Source: Akanthomyces muscarius (taxonomy: Eukaryota > Ascomycota > Sordariomycetes > Hypocreales > Cordycipitaceae). Taken from it: 64,000 nt of DNA. Shown one piece after another: positions 11,076 through 21,264 of the stretch. The position numbers were made by a program, and so were the translations under genes. The stretch's first letter is position 1; each line of letters starts with the position of its first letter. Location: positions 124,001-188,000 of the forward strand of contig NC_079246.1 of assembly GCF_028009165.1 (NCBI RefSeq). Direction: 5' to 3'. The notes beneath the pieces were generated by a model that was not told the origin of the DNA, did no database searches, and saw nothing but the letters and a program-made list of their open reading frames with translations.

Positions 11076-13052
11076 ATGCCTCTCACCAGCGACTCGGTCT
11101 TCCAAGAGCCCGCCCGGGATCAGTACAAGTACGCATCCCGCCGGAGCGTCGTCCACAGTACCGAGGGTATTGTTAGTTGCTCGCAGCCACTGGCCGCCAA
11201 GTGCGGCCTTGACGTTTTGCGTGCAGGAGGAAATGCAGCTGTACGTACAAGAGAGATGAGCCCTCCCCATTTTCTTTTCCAGATTTACTGACAGAATTTA
11301 GGACGCAGCTGTTGCAGTCGGTACATGATTCCTGCAATGCCCAACGCTGAATAAACACTAACACACGTAGCCGCCGGTCTGAACCTCACCGAGCCGTGCT
11401 CTACCGGCATCGGCGGCGACATGTTCATCCTCTTCTGGGACGCCAAATCTAAGCAGGTAAAGGCCATGAATGGCTCCGGTCGCTCTGGGGCCAAATATAG
11501 TCTCGAACACGTCCGCGCCAAGCTCGGTCTCAAAGACGGCGACGTTGCGAGCATCCCTAAGAACAGCCCGTTTTCCATCACCGTGCCCGGCGCCGCGGCC
11601 GGCTGGGTCGACACCGTCGAGAAGTTTGGCAGCGGCAGGGTTGATCTCGCGCGGATTCTGGCTCCTGCGATTGAACTTGGCGAGAAGGGTTTTCCAATCT
11701 CGGAAGACGCCGGGTACAGTGTCCGTGACATCACGCCTCCCACAACACCTGTGCCGACTAGCTAATCAGGATCGCAGTGGATGGCCTCGGAGAAGCAAAT
11801 CCGCAATGCCTCGCCCAACTTTGCCGAGATGCTAAAAAAAGACCCCTCGGCTGAGGGCGGCGTGCGCGCCCCGCGCCCAGGCGAAATCATGAAGAACCCG
11901 ACGCTGGCGCAGACGTTCCGCACCCTCGCCATCGAAGGAAAAGCCGGCTTCTACAGCGGGCGCATTGGCGAGGCGCTGGTTAAGGTGGTGCAGGACCTCG
12001 GCGGCGATCTGTCGCTCGAGGACCTCCAGCACCACCTCGACACGGGCAGCGAGCCCGTGGAGCCCATCTCGCTCAAGTTCCGCGGACAGGGTCAGGACGC
12101 CGATGCGGGCATCGAGCTATGGGAGCACCCGCCCAACGGCCAGGGCATCGTCGCGCTCATGGCTCTGGGCATCATCCAGGAGCTGGAGAAGCAAGGCAAG
12201 ATCCCCACCTTCAAATCTGAAGACGTCAATACCACCCCTTACCTACATGCCATTATCGAAGCGCTGCGCATCAGCTTTGCCGACGGCAGCTGGTTTGTCG
12301 CGGACCCGAATGTCAGCAAGGTGCCCGCAGCGGAGCTGATTTCGGAGTCGTACCTCGCCGAGCGCGCCAAGCTTTTTGACCCAACCAAGGCTTTTGAGAC
12401 GGTCGACCACGGAGACCCGTCGTCCGTCTCCCCGGCCCTGCGCAGCAGCGACACGGTGTACTTTACCGTGGCTGACTCGGAAGGCAATGCTGCGTCGTTC
12501 ATCAACTCCAACTATGCTGGTTTCGGCACGGCCGTCATCCCCGCGGGCTGCGGCTTCACGTTGCAGAACCGAGGCGCCAATTTCTCCCTGACACCCGGCC
12601 ACCCCAACGCGTTGGCCCCGCGGAAGCGTCCGTACCATACCATCATCCCGGCCATGGCGACCAACATCCAGGACAACTCGTTGCACTCGGCGTTTGGCGT
12701 CATGGGCGCCTTCATGCAGCCGCAGGGCCACGTGCAAGTGCTGCTGGGCCAAGTGGTCGGGCGGCTGACGCCACAGCAGGCACTCGACGCGCCGCGCATC
12801 TGCATCGGGGCTGGGTACGACCAGCCGGACAACGCGACGGGGTGGACGGTGGGCGTAGAGGAGGGCATGCCGGCTGAGACGATTGAGGGGCTGAAGAAAC
12901 TCGGGCATAACGTCAAAGTGGTCACTGGAAGTGGGCGCGGGCTGTTTGGGCGCGGCCAGATTATCCGCTACGTGGTTGACCCAGTGGACAAGACGCCCAT
13001 CTGGTCTGCGGGAAGTGATCCTCGTGCGGATGGCGGCGCGTATCCTCTGTAA
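11076..13052 (+). CDS. Gamma-glutamyltransferase-family Ntn hydrolase (YwrD-like)
   Basis: Predicted self-processing Ntn hydrolase acting on gamma-glutamyl or related amide substrates. Exons 11076-11240, 11302-11320, 11371-11724, 11770-13052; 606 residues. Exon 2 is only 19 nt and encodes the start of the conserved DAAVAVAAGLNLTEP segment. The likely autocatalytic Thr is residue 408, in the context DTVYFTV; classical GGTs have T-[TS]-H-[FY] there, so the Val-Tyr context points to the YwrD/acylase-like branch. Other landmarks are GIGGDMF, NRGANFSL and the FGVMGAFMQPQGH block. No signal peptide is evident, unlike secreted GGTs, so a cytosolic location is likely. The gene is convergent with grx5, 218 bases away. 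Confidence 0.9.
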
Positions 13053-13269
13053 ATGCCTCTACTAGAGCCAAACATAGACTGCAATTGATAGAATGCAATT
13101 GATAGACTGCAAAGTTTGCCCATGCTGGGCATGATGCATTTATTGTCCCGCAATCAGCGGCGTCCGTATAGTACACAAAACCGTCTCTTGTTTTACATGC
13201 CGCCACTTATCTACCCAGGGCTAGAACAGCGTCGTATATTCTCATTCGTTCGATTTTTGTCGTTTCGGT

Positions 13270-13810
13270 CTACTCCTCGCCTTCGACAACCAGCTTCTTC
13301 TCATCCAGCATCTTGGCCAGGTCGCCGTTCTTGTGCATCGAGACCAAGATATCGCATCCACCCACAAACTCATTTTCAATGTAGAGTTGCGGAATAGTGG
13401 GCCAGTCCGAGTACTCCTTGATGCCCTCGCGCAGCTCCTGATCCTCCAGCACGTTAAAGGCAGCGAACTTTTCCGGGTTGACGCCCTGCACGCCGAGGAT
13501 CTGGATGGCAGCGCGCGAGAAACCACACTGGGGTGTCTCTGGAGTGCCCTTCATGAAGAGCACTACGGGGGCTGAGCCGACGGCTTCGTCGATGGCGGCA
13601 CGTGTCTTGTCGGATAGCAGGCGGACCTGCATTGGTGTGAGGAACTTGGGGGCCGCGGCTGGGCTGAAGCGCCCGAGGGATGTGGCGGCGCCGCGCATGG
13701 CCGGTCGGGCGGCCTGGCGGGTGACATTCTGCGAAACAGGTCAATCGGCAGGACTTAAATCTGCGCTTTCATTTTGTAGTGCGTACCAGAGCTAGTGAGC
13801 GAGCAAACAT
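13270..13810 (-). CDS. grx5: Monothiol glutaredoxin-5, mitochondrial
   Basis: Monothiol glutaredoxin that transfers Fe-S clusters in the mitochondrial matrix. Exons (minus): 13810-13787 (24 nt) and 13728-13270, intron 58 nt, 160 residues. The active-site CGFS starts at residue 76, preceded by KGTPETPQ; the glutathione-binding TIPQLY and GGCDI motifs follow. The first ~40 residues are Arg/Ala-rich and lack acids, fitting a matrix presequence; this supports the spliced upstream start rather than the internal Met at 13698. The C-terminal ~8 residues are acidic. The tail overlaps no other gene but faces the GGT-like gene. Confidence 0.93.
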
Positions 13811-14123
13811 GGTTGCGGTGGAATGTGTGGGAGTGGCGATGATGAAATTGGAAGCTTGCGCAGAAAAGCTGCAGAGCAATGGCGTAGTGCCGACGGGAGG
13901 CGCTGACCAATCAGCGCTGGGGTGACTTGTGCCTCTGTGTAAGCCAGCTGCCGGAGAACTGGGTCATAACCAGGGAAGTATATGATTGGATGCATGTATT
14001 GAGCCAGAATATGATGCAGTGGTATGCTTCTTTATTTACTGTGCGGACGCATTGGATTTTAAAAGAATTTAAATAGTAGTGCGCGCGTGATGAGTTGCCT
14101 GTCGACACTCGACCGCCTGGCTT

Positions 14124-14158
14124 GCCAGCTGCCAGCTGCCAGCTGCCAGCCGCCAGCC
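14124..14158. repeat. Heptamer tandem repeat (GCCAGCY)5
   Basis: Five direct copies of GCCAGCT/GCCAGCC lie 80 bases upstream of the start codon at 14239, inside the probable 5' leader. The last two copies carry the C variant. Confidence 0.85.
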
Positions 14159-14238
14159 GCTGTTTGCTCCCGAATCGTCCGTTCATACACCTTTCTAGGA
14201 TTTCAAATTCCGGGTGCAAAGACCAAGAAACAGCGACC

Positions 14239-15082
14239 ATGACTTCCACAGCTAAAGGGAGCTCCCAAAACGCATTCCTATCTCTCCGAGCCAGGTTGCG
14301 CACGCCCGAGTGCTCCACGCAGCAGTTCTCCGGGCGAGTGGCCAGGGCCACGCATCTGGACGGAGGGAAGATCCAAGAGCATCTGCAGTGCGAGCTCAGG
14401 AAAGTTCTTGCTGCGCATCTCAGTCCAGAGAAGCAAGGAGATGGGATTTCTGTGGGCCAAAACTATGCTTTACTGGAACAACTTGCGAGTAAGCGGCGCG
14501 AGCTCCTCCATGTAAACGCACTAACTAACCTGGCCCCAAGACTCGCTCGCCACAACGGGATCCAAGCTGCATCATCAGAGCACAAGAGAGATCGAAAATG
14601 TCAACGAAGCAATCCAAAGCCAGATTGATGATTTTTCTTTCGAGTCGAATGCAGCGCTAGCCAAAAGCGCCAAGCTATACCAAATCATTGCCCAGCCACT
14701 TGCCGAGCTTGCAGAACCCAGCGCAGACGAACAAGAGGATACCGTGCTTGAGCGCATGGCTCTGCTACACGGAGAATTTACTAGTGCCAACGATAAAATT
14801 GAAACCCTCCACGAGCAATGGCAATCGTGCGTGCGCGCAGAGCAGGAGGCGTGGATGCGGCTGACGGATGCCGACAACAAGCCGCGAGAAGAGTTGCAGC
14901 TGCAAGACTTTGTCGACAGCATAGATGAGGTCATGCTCAATGGCGAATCCAAGATAAATGATATAGATGCCGTGAGTGGTGTTACCTACGCCATTGATCA
15001 ATTGTACTGACTGGGCTAGGAATATGCCGAATATATTCAAGTCGAGAGCCTGAAAGTGATGCAAACACTCATGGAAGGGTAA
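14239..15082 (+). CDS. Uncharacterised coiled-coil-like small protein
   Basis: Not recognised. Exons 14239-14488, 14541-14971, 15020-15082; introns 52 and 48 nt; 247 residues. The protein is rich in Glu, Gln, Leu and Lys with few Pro or Gly after residue 40, which fits long helices and a coiled coil (for example around residues 90-200, with repeated heptad-like Leu/Ile spacing). There is no signal peptide or membrane segment. The short last exon ends in a helix containing EYIQVESLKVMQTLMEG. The shape resembles small kinetochore, tethering or vesicle-complex subunits, but no family motif was seen, so no function is proposed. Confidence 0.7.
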
Positions 15083-15357
15083 AGCATGCCAACACTGCCA
15101 AGACTTGCGGTGCCCCAAGGACTTGTGGAGGGAAACGAATAATAATTCTTTATCATATGTCATTGTTGCTATGTACGTTTAGCTGCTTCATTTCTCATTC
15201 CTCCATCTGCCTGTCTAACGGCACCATGCTTGTATCCCAGTTTGAAATCAATAACTCCAGCCGATGTAGGCTATATATCTCTAGCAATGGCAAAACTCTT
15301 TCTAGTAGCAAAACAAAACAAAGAAAAGGTATTTTATACTGTCAGAAGTCGAGACAG

Positions 15358-16584
15358 TTACTGCTGAGCCTTCTCGTTGACAACAACACCCCACTCGTGG
15401 GAGACGTTGCCGTACATGATGTCGCCGATCCAGGTCTTGATCTTAGTGGTAATCTCACCAGCCTTGCCCTCGGGACCCATGGGGATGTTGATATCCTTGC
15501 CACGGTGGTGGATCTGAGAGACCGGGCAGATGAAGTAGGCAGTGCCAGCGGCAAAGGACTCGAGGATGCGGCCCTCGGCGTCGGCTTCGACGAGCTCGTC
15601 AATGGTGTACTTGCGCTCCGTGATCTCAATCTCGCCAGCAAGACGCTCGCGAGCCAGCTCAACCGCCGAGCGGCGGGTGACGCCATCAAGGATCAGCTTG
15701 TCGTCAAGAGGAGCAGTGATGAGCTCCTTCTTTCCGTCCTTGCGCTTCCAGAGGACGAAGAAATTGGAGGCACCGGCCTCGGTGCACTCGCCGTTGGCGC
15801 CGTAGAGCCAAAGAATCTGGTGGTAACCGCGACGACGAGCATCGGCGGTCGCCAGCAGCGAGGGGCCGTAGTTGGCGCCGACCTTGGCGTAGCCGAAGCC
15901 GCCGACCCAAGCGCGGACCATGTCCTCGGGGGAGGTGTGCAGGCGCATGCCGCCCGGGGGGCTGTCCATGCGGGGCATGTAGGTGACGATAATGTAGAGC
16001 ATGGCCTCTTTGGGGGCCTGGACGCCGAGCTGGGACTGGGTGCCAATCAGGGTCGGGCGGAGGTAGAGGAAGTGACCCGGCTTGTCGCGGGGCAGCCAGC
16101 GCGGGCCGTCGACCTCGAGAAGAGCCATGATCAGCTTCTCAAGCTCGGCGGGTGGGAAGGTCGGCAGGGAGATGCGGCTGGCGGACATGTTCATGCGGGC
16201 GCAGTTGCGGTCGGGGCGGAAGACGCGCAGGCCGCCGTCGTAGCCGCGGAAGACCTTGAGGCCCTCGAAGCACTCGGTAGCATAGTGCAGGCAGGATGCG
16301 GTGGGCATGAGGCTGAGGGGTCCGTAGGGCTTCAGCTCGGGGGCGGCCCAGCCCTTGGTGGCAGACCAGTTGGCGAGGACCATGTGGTCGGTGGCAATGG
16401 TCTCGGTGCCGGCGTTGGCGACGGCCTCATCGGGGACCTCACGCGGGTTCTTGGTGTAGGTGTAGGTGATCTTGGAGGCGTCCAGCTGGGCGAGGTCGGG
16501 GGTCTGCTCAGCGGCGACCTCCTTGCGCTCGACGGCCGCGGCCGTGAGGTTGACGTCTTGGTTCTTGACGGCGGAGGGAGACAT
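15358..16584 (-). CDS. Branched-chain amino-acid aminotransferase (BCAT, class IV PLP)
   Basis: Catalyses the last step of Leu/Ile/Val synthesis and the first step of their breakdown, with PLP and 2-oxoglutarate/glutamate. Single exon of 408 residues, normal for the family. The PLP lysine is Lys-234 in GYAKVGANYGPSLL; the class-IV signature around ASNFFVLW and the substrate-binding FEGLKVFRG are also clear. I chose the Met at 16584 because family homology begins shortly after it; the frame remains open upstream to 16983 but that part is C/T-rich leader in character. No strong mitochondrial presequence is seen from this start, so the product may be cytosolic. Confidence 0.93.
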   Translation of the reverse strand: MSPSAVKNQDVNLTAAAVERKEVAAEQTPDLAQLDASKITYTYTKNPREVPDEAVANAGTETIATDHMVLANWSATKGWAAPELKPYGPLSLMPTASCLHYATECFEGLKVFRGYDGGLRVFRPDRNCARMNMSASRISLPTFPPAELEKLIMALLEVDGPRWLPRDKPGHFLYLRPTLIGTQSQLGVQAPKEAMLYIIVTYMPRMDSPPGGMRLHTSPEDMVRAWVGGFGYAKVGANYGPSLLATADARRRGYHQILWLYGANGECTEAGASNFFVLWKRKDGKKELITAPLDDKLILDGVTRRSAVELARERLAGEIEITERKYTIDELVEADAEGRILESFAAGTAYFICPVSQIHHRGKDINIPMGPEGKAGEITTKIKTWIGDIMYGNVSHEWGVVVNEKAQQ

Positions 16585-18333
16585 TGTTGGTTGGCGATGT
16601 CGGGTGGTGGTGAGGGTTGATGAGTTGCTCCAATTGAAGGAATTGGAGGAAGGGGTCGGAGAAAAAAAGAAGGGATGGAGAGTAGAAAACGAGACAAAAG
16701 AAAAAAGAAGAGGAGGGGCAGCGTTTTTAGGTTGTGAGTCAAGACAAGACTCGAGGGGTGGGTGGATATCAGCGGGCGCGACGACGGGGCGGCGACGAAG
16801 AAAAAAAATCTGGGTGCGGATAAGCCGGGGTGACCAAAAGATCTCCACTTGGTGTTGTCGCGGCTTAAAGAGGAAAATGCAAGATGGCGGATAGAGTTGA
16901 CTCGGGCTAACGAAAAGTGAAACTGGTAAGATACCGTGCTGGTTGGTTGTAAGAATTTTGTCGGCTGTTGCTACGAGGTACAAACACAGGCAATCACAGT
17001 GTGACAGGAAGAAGGAAGAAGGAAGAACAAGAAGAAAAGAAGAGGAAAAAAAAAAAAAAGACTTCAGGGAGTGCGTCGTCTACAGTGCTGTGTAATTTAG
17101 AGACACGTCTACTAATCAAGGCGAGTATTGCGCTACGTAGCAATGGCTGTTGGCAGCCGCATTCGCACCAAGCCAAAAAAAAAAAAAGGATGAAAAGAGG
17201 CGGTAAACAGAATGACGCAAACAGGAGGCATGGCCATGTGAGGCAACGCCACGCAGCACGAATAATAAACCCGCCTACCGAGTACACTTGGCAGTGACGC
17301 GATACCATGAGTGGTTCATCAGGGTGAGGAAAAGAGGCCACATGACTAGGATTCAGACTTCTTGAGCCGACGGTGGGATAAGAAAAGGAAAAAAATGTGG
17401 GAGACAAAATGGCCCGCCGCTGCCCGCCCGCAAAGCCGCCCCGCCCCCAGGAGCCGCCCCCGGGTCCGGTGTATGAACCGGACGCATGGGTTGTACGCTG
17501 GACTATATACATGTAAATATGTTCCTGCTTCAGTTTAACCCAAGAAACCGAGAAATCAGTCAAGAAACTGGAAACGCTCAAACATATCCGAGTTCTGCGC
17601 ATCATCATCATCTGACACATTTGACCGCTCCCGGCCTAGAACGGTGCCCATACCCGGCGTTGCGGCGCGCGGAATGCCTCCGGGCGCATCGGGGGGCGCT
17701 GCAAGGTCGGGCGGGCTGGCAGGCTCCCTGTGCCGTGCCGATGTCGCACTACGCATCTCCCCGCGTACATATCTTATTATCAGCCAGCAAGACAACTGCG
17801 AGCAGAATCCTCGAGTAGTTTTCTTTTCTGGTCGGCAATTATCATCTTCGCATTTCCCAAACGCGGGATCAACATCTGCCTAGGTATTTGACATTCCACG
17901 CCTTTCGCGGCGCCGAGGCACCGTCTCCCCACCACCAACATCGTGGCCCCGTAAGGTGGGCGGAAAGGCGCCAGCGACACGACGCCGGGGCTAGCCGAGC
18001 TCACTATCAACACCACCACCACACTGCTTGAGCCGAGATGTGACGAACTCGTATATGCTACTAGCTCATGCTGTATTACATGGCACCTTTGAGTGCGCCG
18101 TCATTTATCAACTACTATCTCCCTATTCAACATGCACCTGTACTGTCTCTCAATGGTCTCGTCGATTATTACAATTATTTGCAGGCGTCTCTTTACGCCC
18201 GCGCGCAGCCACTTATCGCTAGGCAGCAGTGTTGACAAGCGTAACATCTAAGCCATCTTGACTAGCTAAAACCCCCATCGTTACCCATAAACAAGACACT
18301 GCTCGCGACCAACGCACATTACTCACTGCCGGA
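16585..18333. other. 1.7-kb intergenic/leader region of BCAT
   Basis: Region upstream of BCAT. On the minus strand it is a C/T-rich leader next to the gene, with long homopolymer A/T tracts near 17045-17060 and 17175-17188. Open frames on either strand are low-complexity and show no family features. It likely holds the BCAT promoter and the 3' region of the permease gene. Confidence 0.5.
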
Positions 18334-20771
18334 TTATGATGTGGCATTACCGAAGTTGGATCGAGTTCTGCCAACTCTGGGCTCCCTATATCTAGAGTGA
18401 GTCGGGCCTGGAGGATGAGCGTCGATGAATCCGGCATTGTGCAACTCGGTTGCATAGTCAGTGTGCCATGTGTCGTCCCAGTCTCTTTGCGGAGGAAAGA
18501 CTCCACCTCCAGCATTGCTCATGCTGCGGCTGTTGGCGCTCTGCAAGGGCATGATGATCTCACTTGGCAACCATGCTGGGTGAATGGTCTCATGGCTTAG
18601 AATGAGACCGCCGCGACGCCTCACCGATGCGCCCTCTTCATTGGCCAGACGGTCATCGTCGGCAGTAGGCTCGTTCTGTTCTGCCCACTCAAACTCTGGC
18701 TTAGATAGGCGGACAAATACCTCCTTGCCGTGGTACTTTCTGTACTTTGCAATGCCCAAGAAGCCGCAGAACCAGATTGAGGCGAAGGCCAGTATGCACA
18801 TGGCAGAAACTGGCACGATATACCATGCGCCAGAGGGCTTGTTATGGGATTTCGGCGGCGGCACCCAGCTCGCAATTACTGGGTAGAGGCTTCCAACGAG
18901 ATATAATACGGCGCAAACAATGCTCATCTTTGGGCTTACAGATCCTTTGGTAATTTCTCGCCAGGTACGATTTACAGCAGCCTGATCGGGGGCACTGTTG
19001 TGGTTTGGTGTCTGGACCGGTTGTGTCGCCGGCGGCCCGCGAATGTGCAAAATCAAGATGCCAAGGGCCAGAAATGCGCCAAACCAAGCAGCCAGCAGGT
19101 AGGAAAACAAGCTCGACAGAACAATGTATGCGTCATTCGACTTGGCGCCAAAGGTCGCACAGATTAGGACAATGCAACTTGCGAGGTGGAGTGTGAAGGC
19201 GCCCACTGGCGTCTTTTCCCGGTGGTTGGCTGGGTTGAGGAATGTGAGCTGGCGCTTCTTTGTGTTCCATTTGGCACTTTCAAGCCACATCAAAAACCTG
19301 CCAAGACTGATATCCTTGTCTTTGGCAAAGAAGCCTGAAAACGGCAGATAGCACTGCTTGGCGATTTCTTGCTTCATGCGCGCCGCCGTAAAGGTCCAGA
19401 CAACCACGTTGCCGAAGGAGGAGATGGCTAAAAAGGCGTTGACTGTCAGCTTCGCATGGTTGTTAGAGTCGAACATCCTGGTGAAGAATTCTTCCGCAAC
19501 ATTGTTGCTCATCTGTATATCGGCCGGGACGACGAGCATCTGGAGCAGATGTTCGGTCAGCTTCAGAGTACAGTTTTTGTGGTGTATCAAAGTATGGGGT
19601 ACTTGCAAAGCAAATGTTGACTGCGAGGTAGAGCACGGATACCATGCCCATACCCCACCACATTGCCTTTGGGAAATTCTTTCGAGGGTTCTTTATTTCT
19701 CCCAGAACCTAAGATCAATCGTTAGTGACGAAACTGGGAGAACAGTGCAATCCAAAGTCATACGTAGCTCGGTTGGTCAAAGCCAAAGAATGCAAAGACT
19801 GCAAGCCATGTTAGTTTGCAGGCGCAGTGGATATCGTACGGATGCAATAAGCTCAGCCACTCACCAACGAAGAGAAATGCTTCCGCACTGCTATTCTGCC
19901 CATCGTCAGTCTCTACAGCTGGCTGGATGCCCATCTGCGTTGCTGTAATACGACCGAGACCCATCTTTCCCCCAGCCATCACCCAAGTGGAGAGGACGAT
20001 CGAGACAAGGAATAGCAGCTTGACAACTGCAAGGACGTTATTGAGGAGAATGCCCCCTCGCCGAGAAAAAGCGTGGATGAAGCATGTTGCAGTCGCAATA
20101 ACAATTGCGATACCTCGTATCAACGCTTCGGGCGGGTCCTGCGCTTCAGACATGTCATTCCAACGGCCCAAGATAAGCAGGCGCGAAGCGCAGTCGATAC
20201 AGTTGCTGGCCATGTTACCAACACAGATGAAACTGAGGCCAAACATGACGCCAATTAGGACGACCGTGTCCTTTTTGTATCTCGGCCGCGAAAATATATA
20301 TTGTAGGTAGTGGAGTTCTCCCCCAGATCGCGGCACCGACTGCTCGACACCGTCAATGACATAGCGGGGCACGTTGAGTCCGTATTCGAGAAAAACGTGC
20401 GACCCGGCAAGGCAGTAGATGCAGCCACAAAACCACATGAGAATGGCGATTCCAGGGGTTCGAGCGCCTTTCATCACTTCCTGGGGCCCGTTGAAGATTC
20501 CGGTCCCTATCGTGAAAAGTCAGCCCAAAATAGCCGTGCACTACAACTCGAGACACTCACCTATTGTTCGATTAACTAAAAGGCATGTGACGTCACTAAA
20601 TGTCAAGCGAAATGGCTCTTCTGGGGCGCGAGTAACAATTCGGTCTTTTTCGGCCCCCATTCGCATTGCCACATTGATAATGTCGTCCATTTCATCGTGG
20701 CTATCCAATGGGGCTTGTGGTGCTGCGCCAGCAGCGGCTGGCGCATTGAGATTGCTACCTAGCGCGCTCAT
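18334..20771 (-). CDS. Amino-acid permease, APC superfamily (LAT/high-affinity methionine permease Mup1-like)
   Basis: Plasma-membrane amino-acid importer. Exons (minus): 20771-20561, 20506-19865, 19798-19764, 19708-19607, 19539-18334; 731 residues. The start of TM1 reads NRTIGTGIFNGP across the first intron, the substrate-contacting glycine turn of APC carriers, and SYVLGEIKNPRKNFPKA follows TM6. About twelve hydrophobic segments are visible. The intron 19540-19606 starts with GCAAGT and ends in CAG with a CTGAC branch point: a GC-AG intron; no GT donor gives an open frame. The N-terminal ~60 residues are acidic and the C-terminal ~130 residues are hydrophilic, both cytosolic and likely regulatory. 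Substrate (Met or other neutral amino acids) is inferred from overall resemblance only. Confidence 0.88.
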
Positions 20772-21264
20772 AAGAGGCGAGGCAGTTGCTGATTATACGA
20801 CGATATGAGTGCTTAACGCAGTAAAGCGAAAAACAAGTAAAATTTAAACAGAAAGGGTCAAGGTCATCTCGAAGATAATATACAGGTATGACAGTACCCC
20901 TCCATGCATGCCCGGCGGAATCAACGAGGAGGCCGCCCGAGGCGCACAATTGTGTTGCGCATCGCCGCGGAGATGGTTGGACAGAAATGCTCCGGGACAA
21001 TTACCTCACGTGCAGCGTCGTCATAGCTGTCATTTGGAGGCTTGAAGCTGGCAGTGTTGCTGCCTTGCGCGCGCGCGGCCTGCAGGCAATGGAGCTGAAA
21101 AGAACCCTGCCTTGGCTGTGAGCCTGCATGCACAGCGGCGTAGAGCCGGGCACATGCCAACTGGTGCTGAAGGACCCGGTAATTTTACACTTTGCACGAT
21201 TTCAACCGTGTTCTTTTACTTTCGCATTTATTATCCAGTCACTCTAACACTGCGTTTCTTCGAT
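20772..21264. other. Divergent promoter region
   Basis: About 490 bases between the permease (minus) and the next gene (plus). It includes a CACGTG E-box near 21006, a site type used by Cbf1/bHLH regulators of sulfur amino-acid genes; a link to a methionine-type permease would be attractive but is not proven. Confidence 0.4.

Noticed and set aside
12243..12908. 221-codon minus-strand open frame
   Set aside because: Antisense to the GGT-like gene; His/Arg-rich shadow.
15157..16620. 487-codon plus-strand open frame
   Set aside because: Lies antisense to the BCAT gene; product is a low-complexity Gly/Val/Ala/Leu string caused by GC-rich third positions of the real gene.
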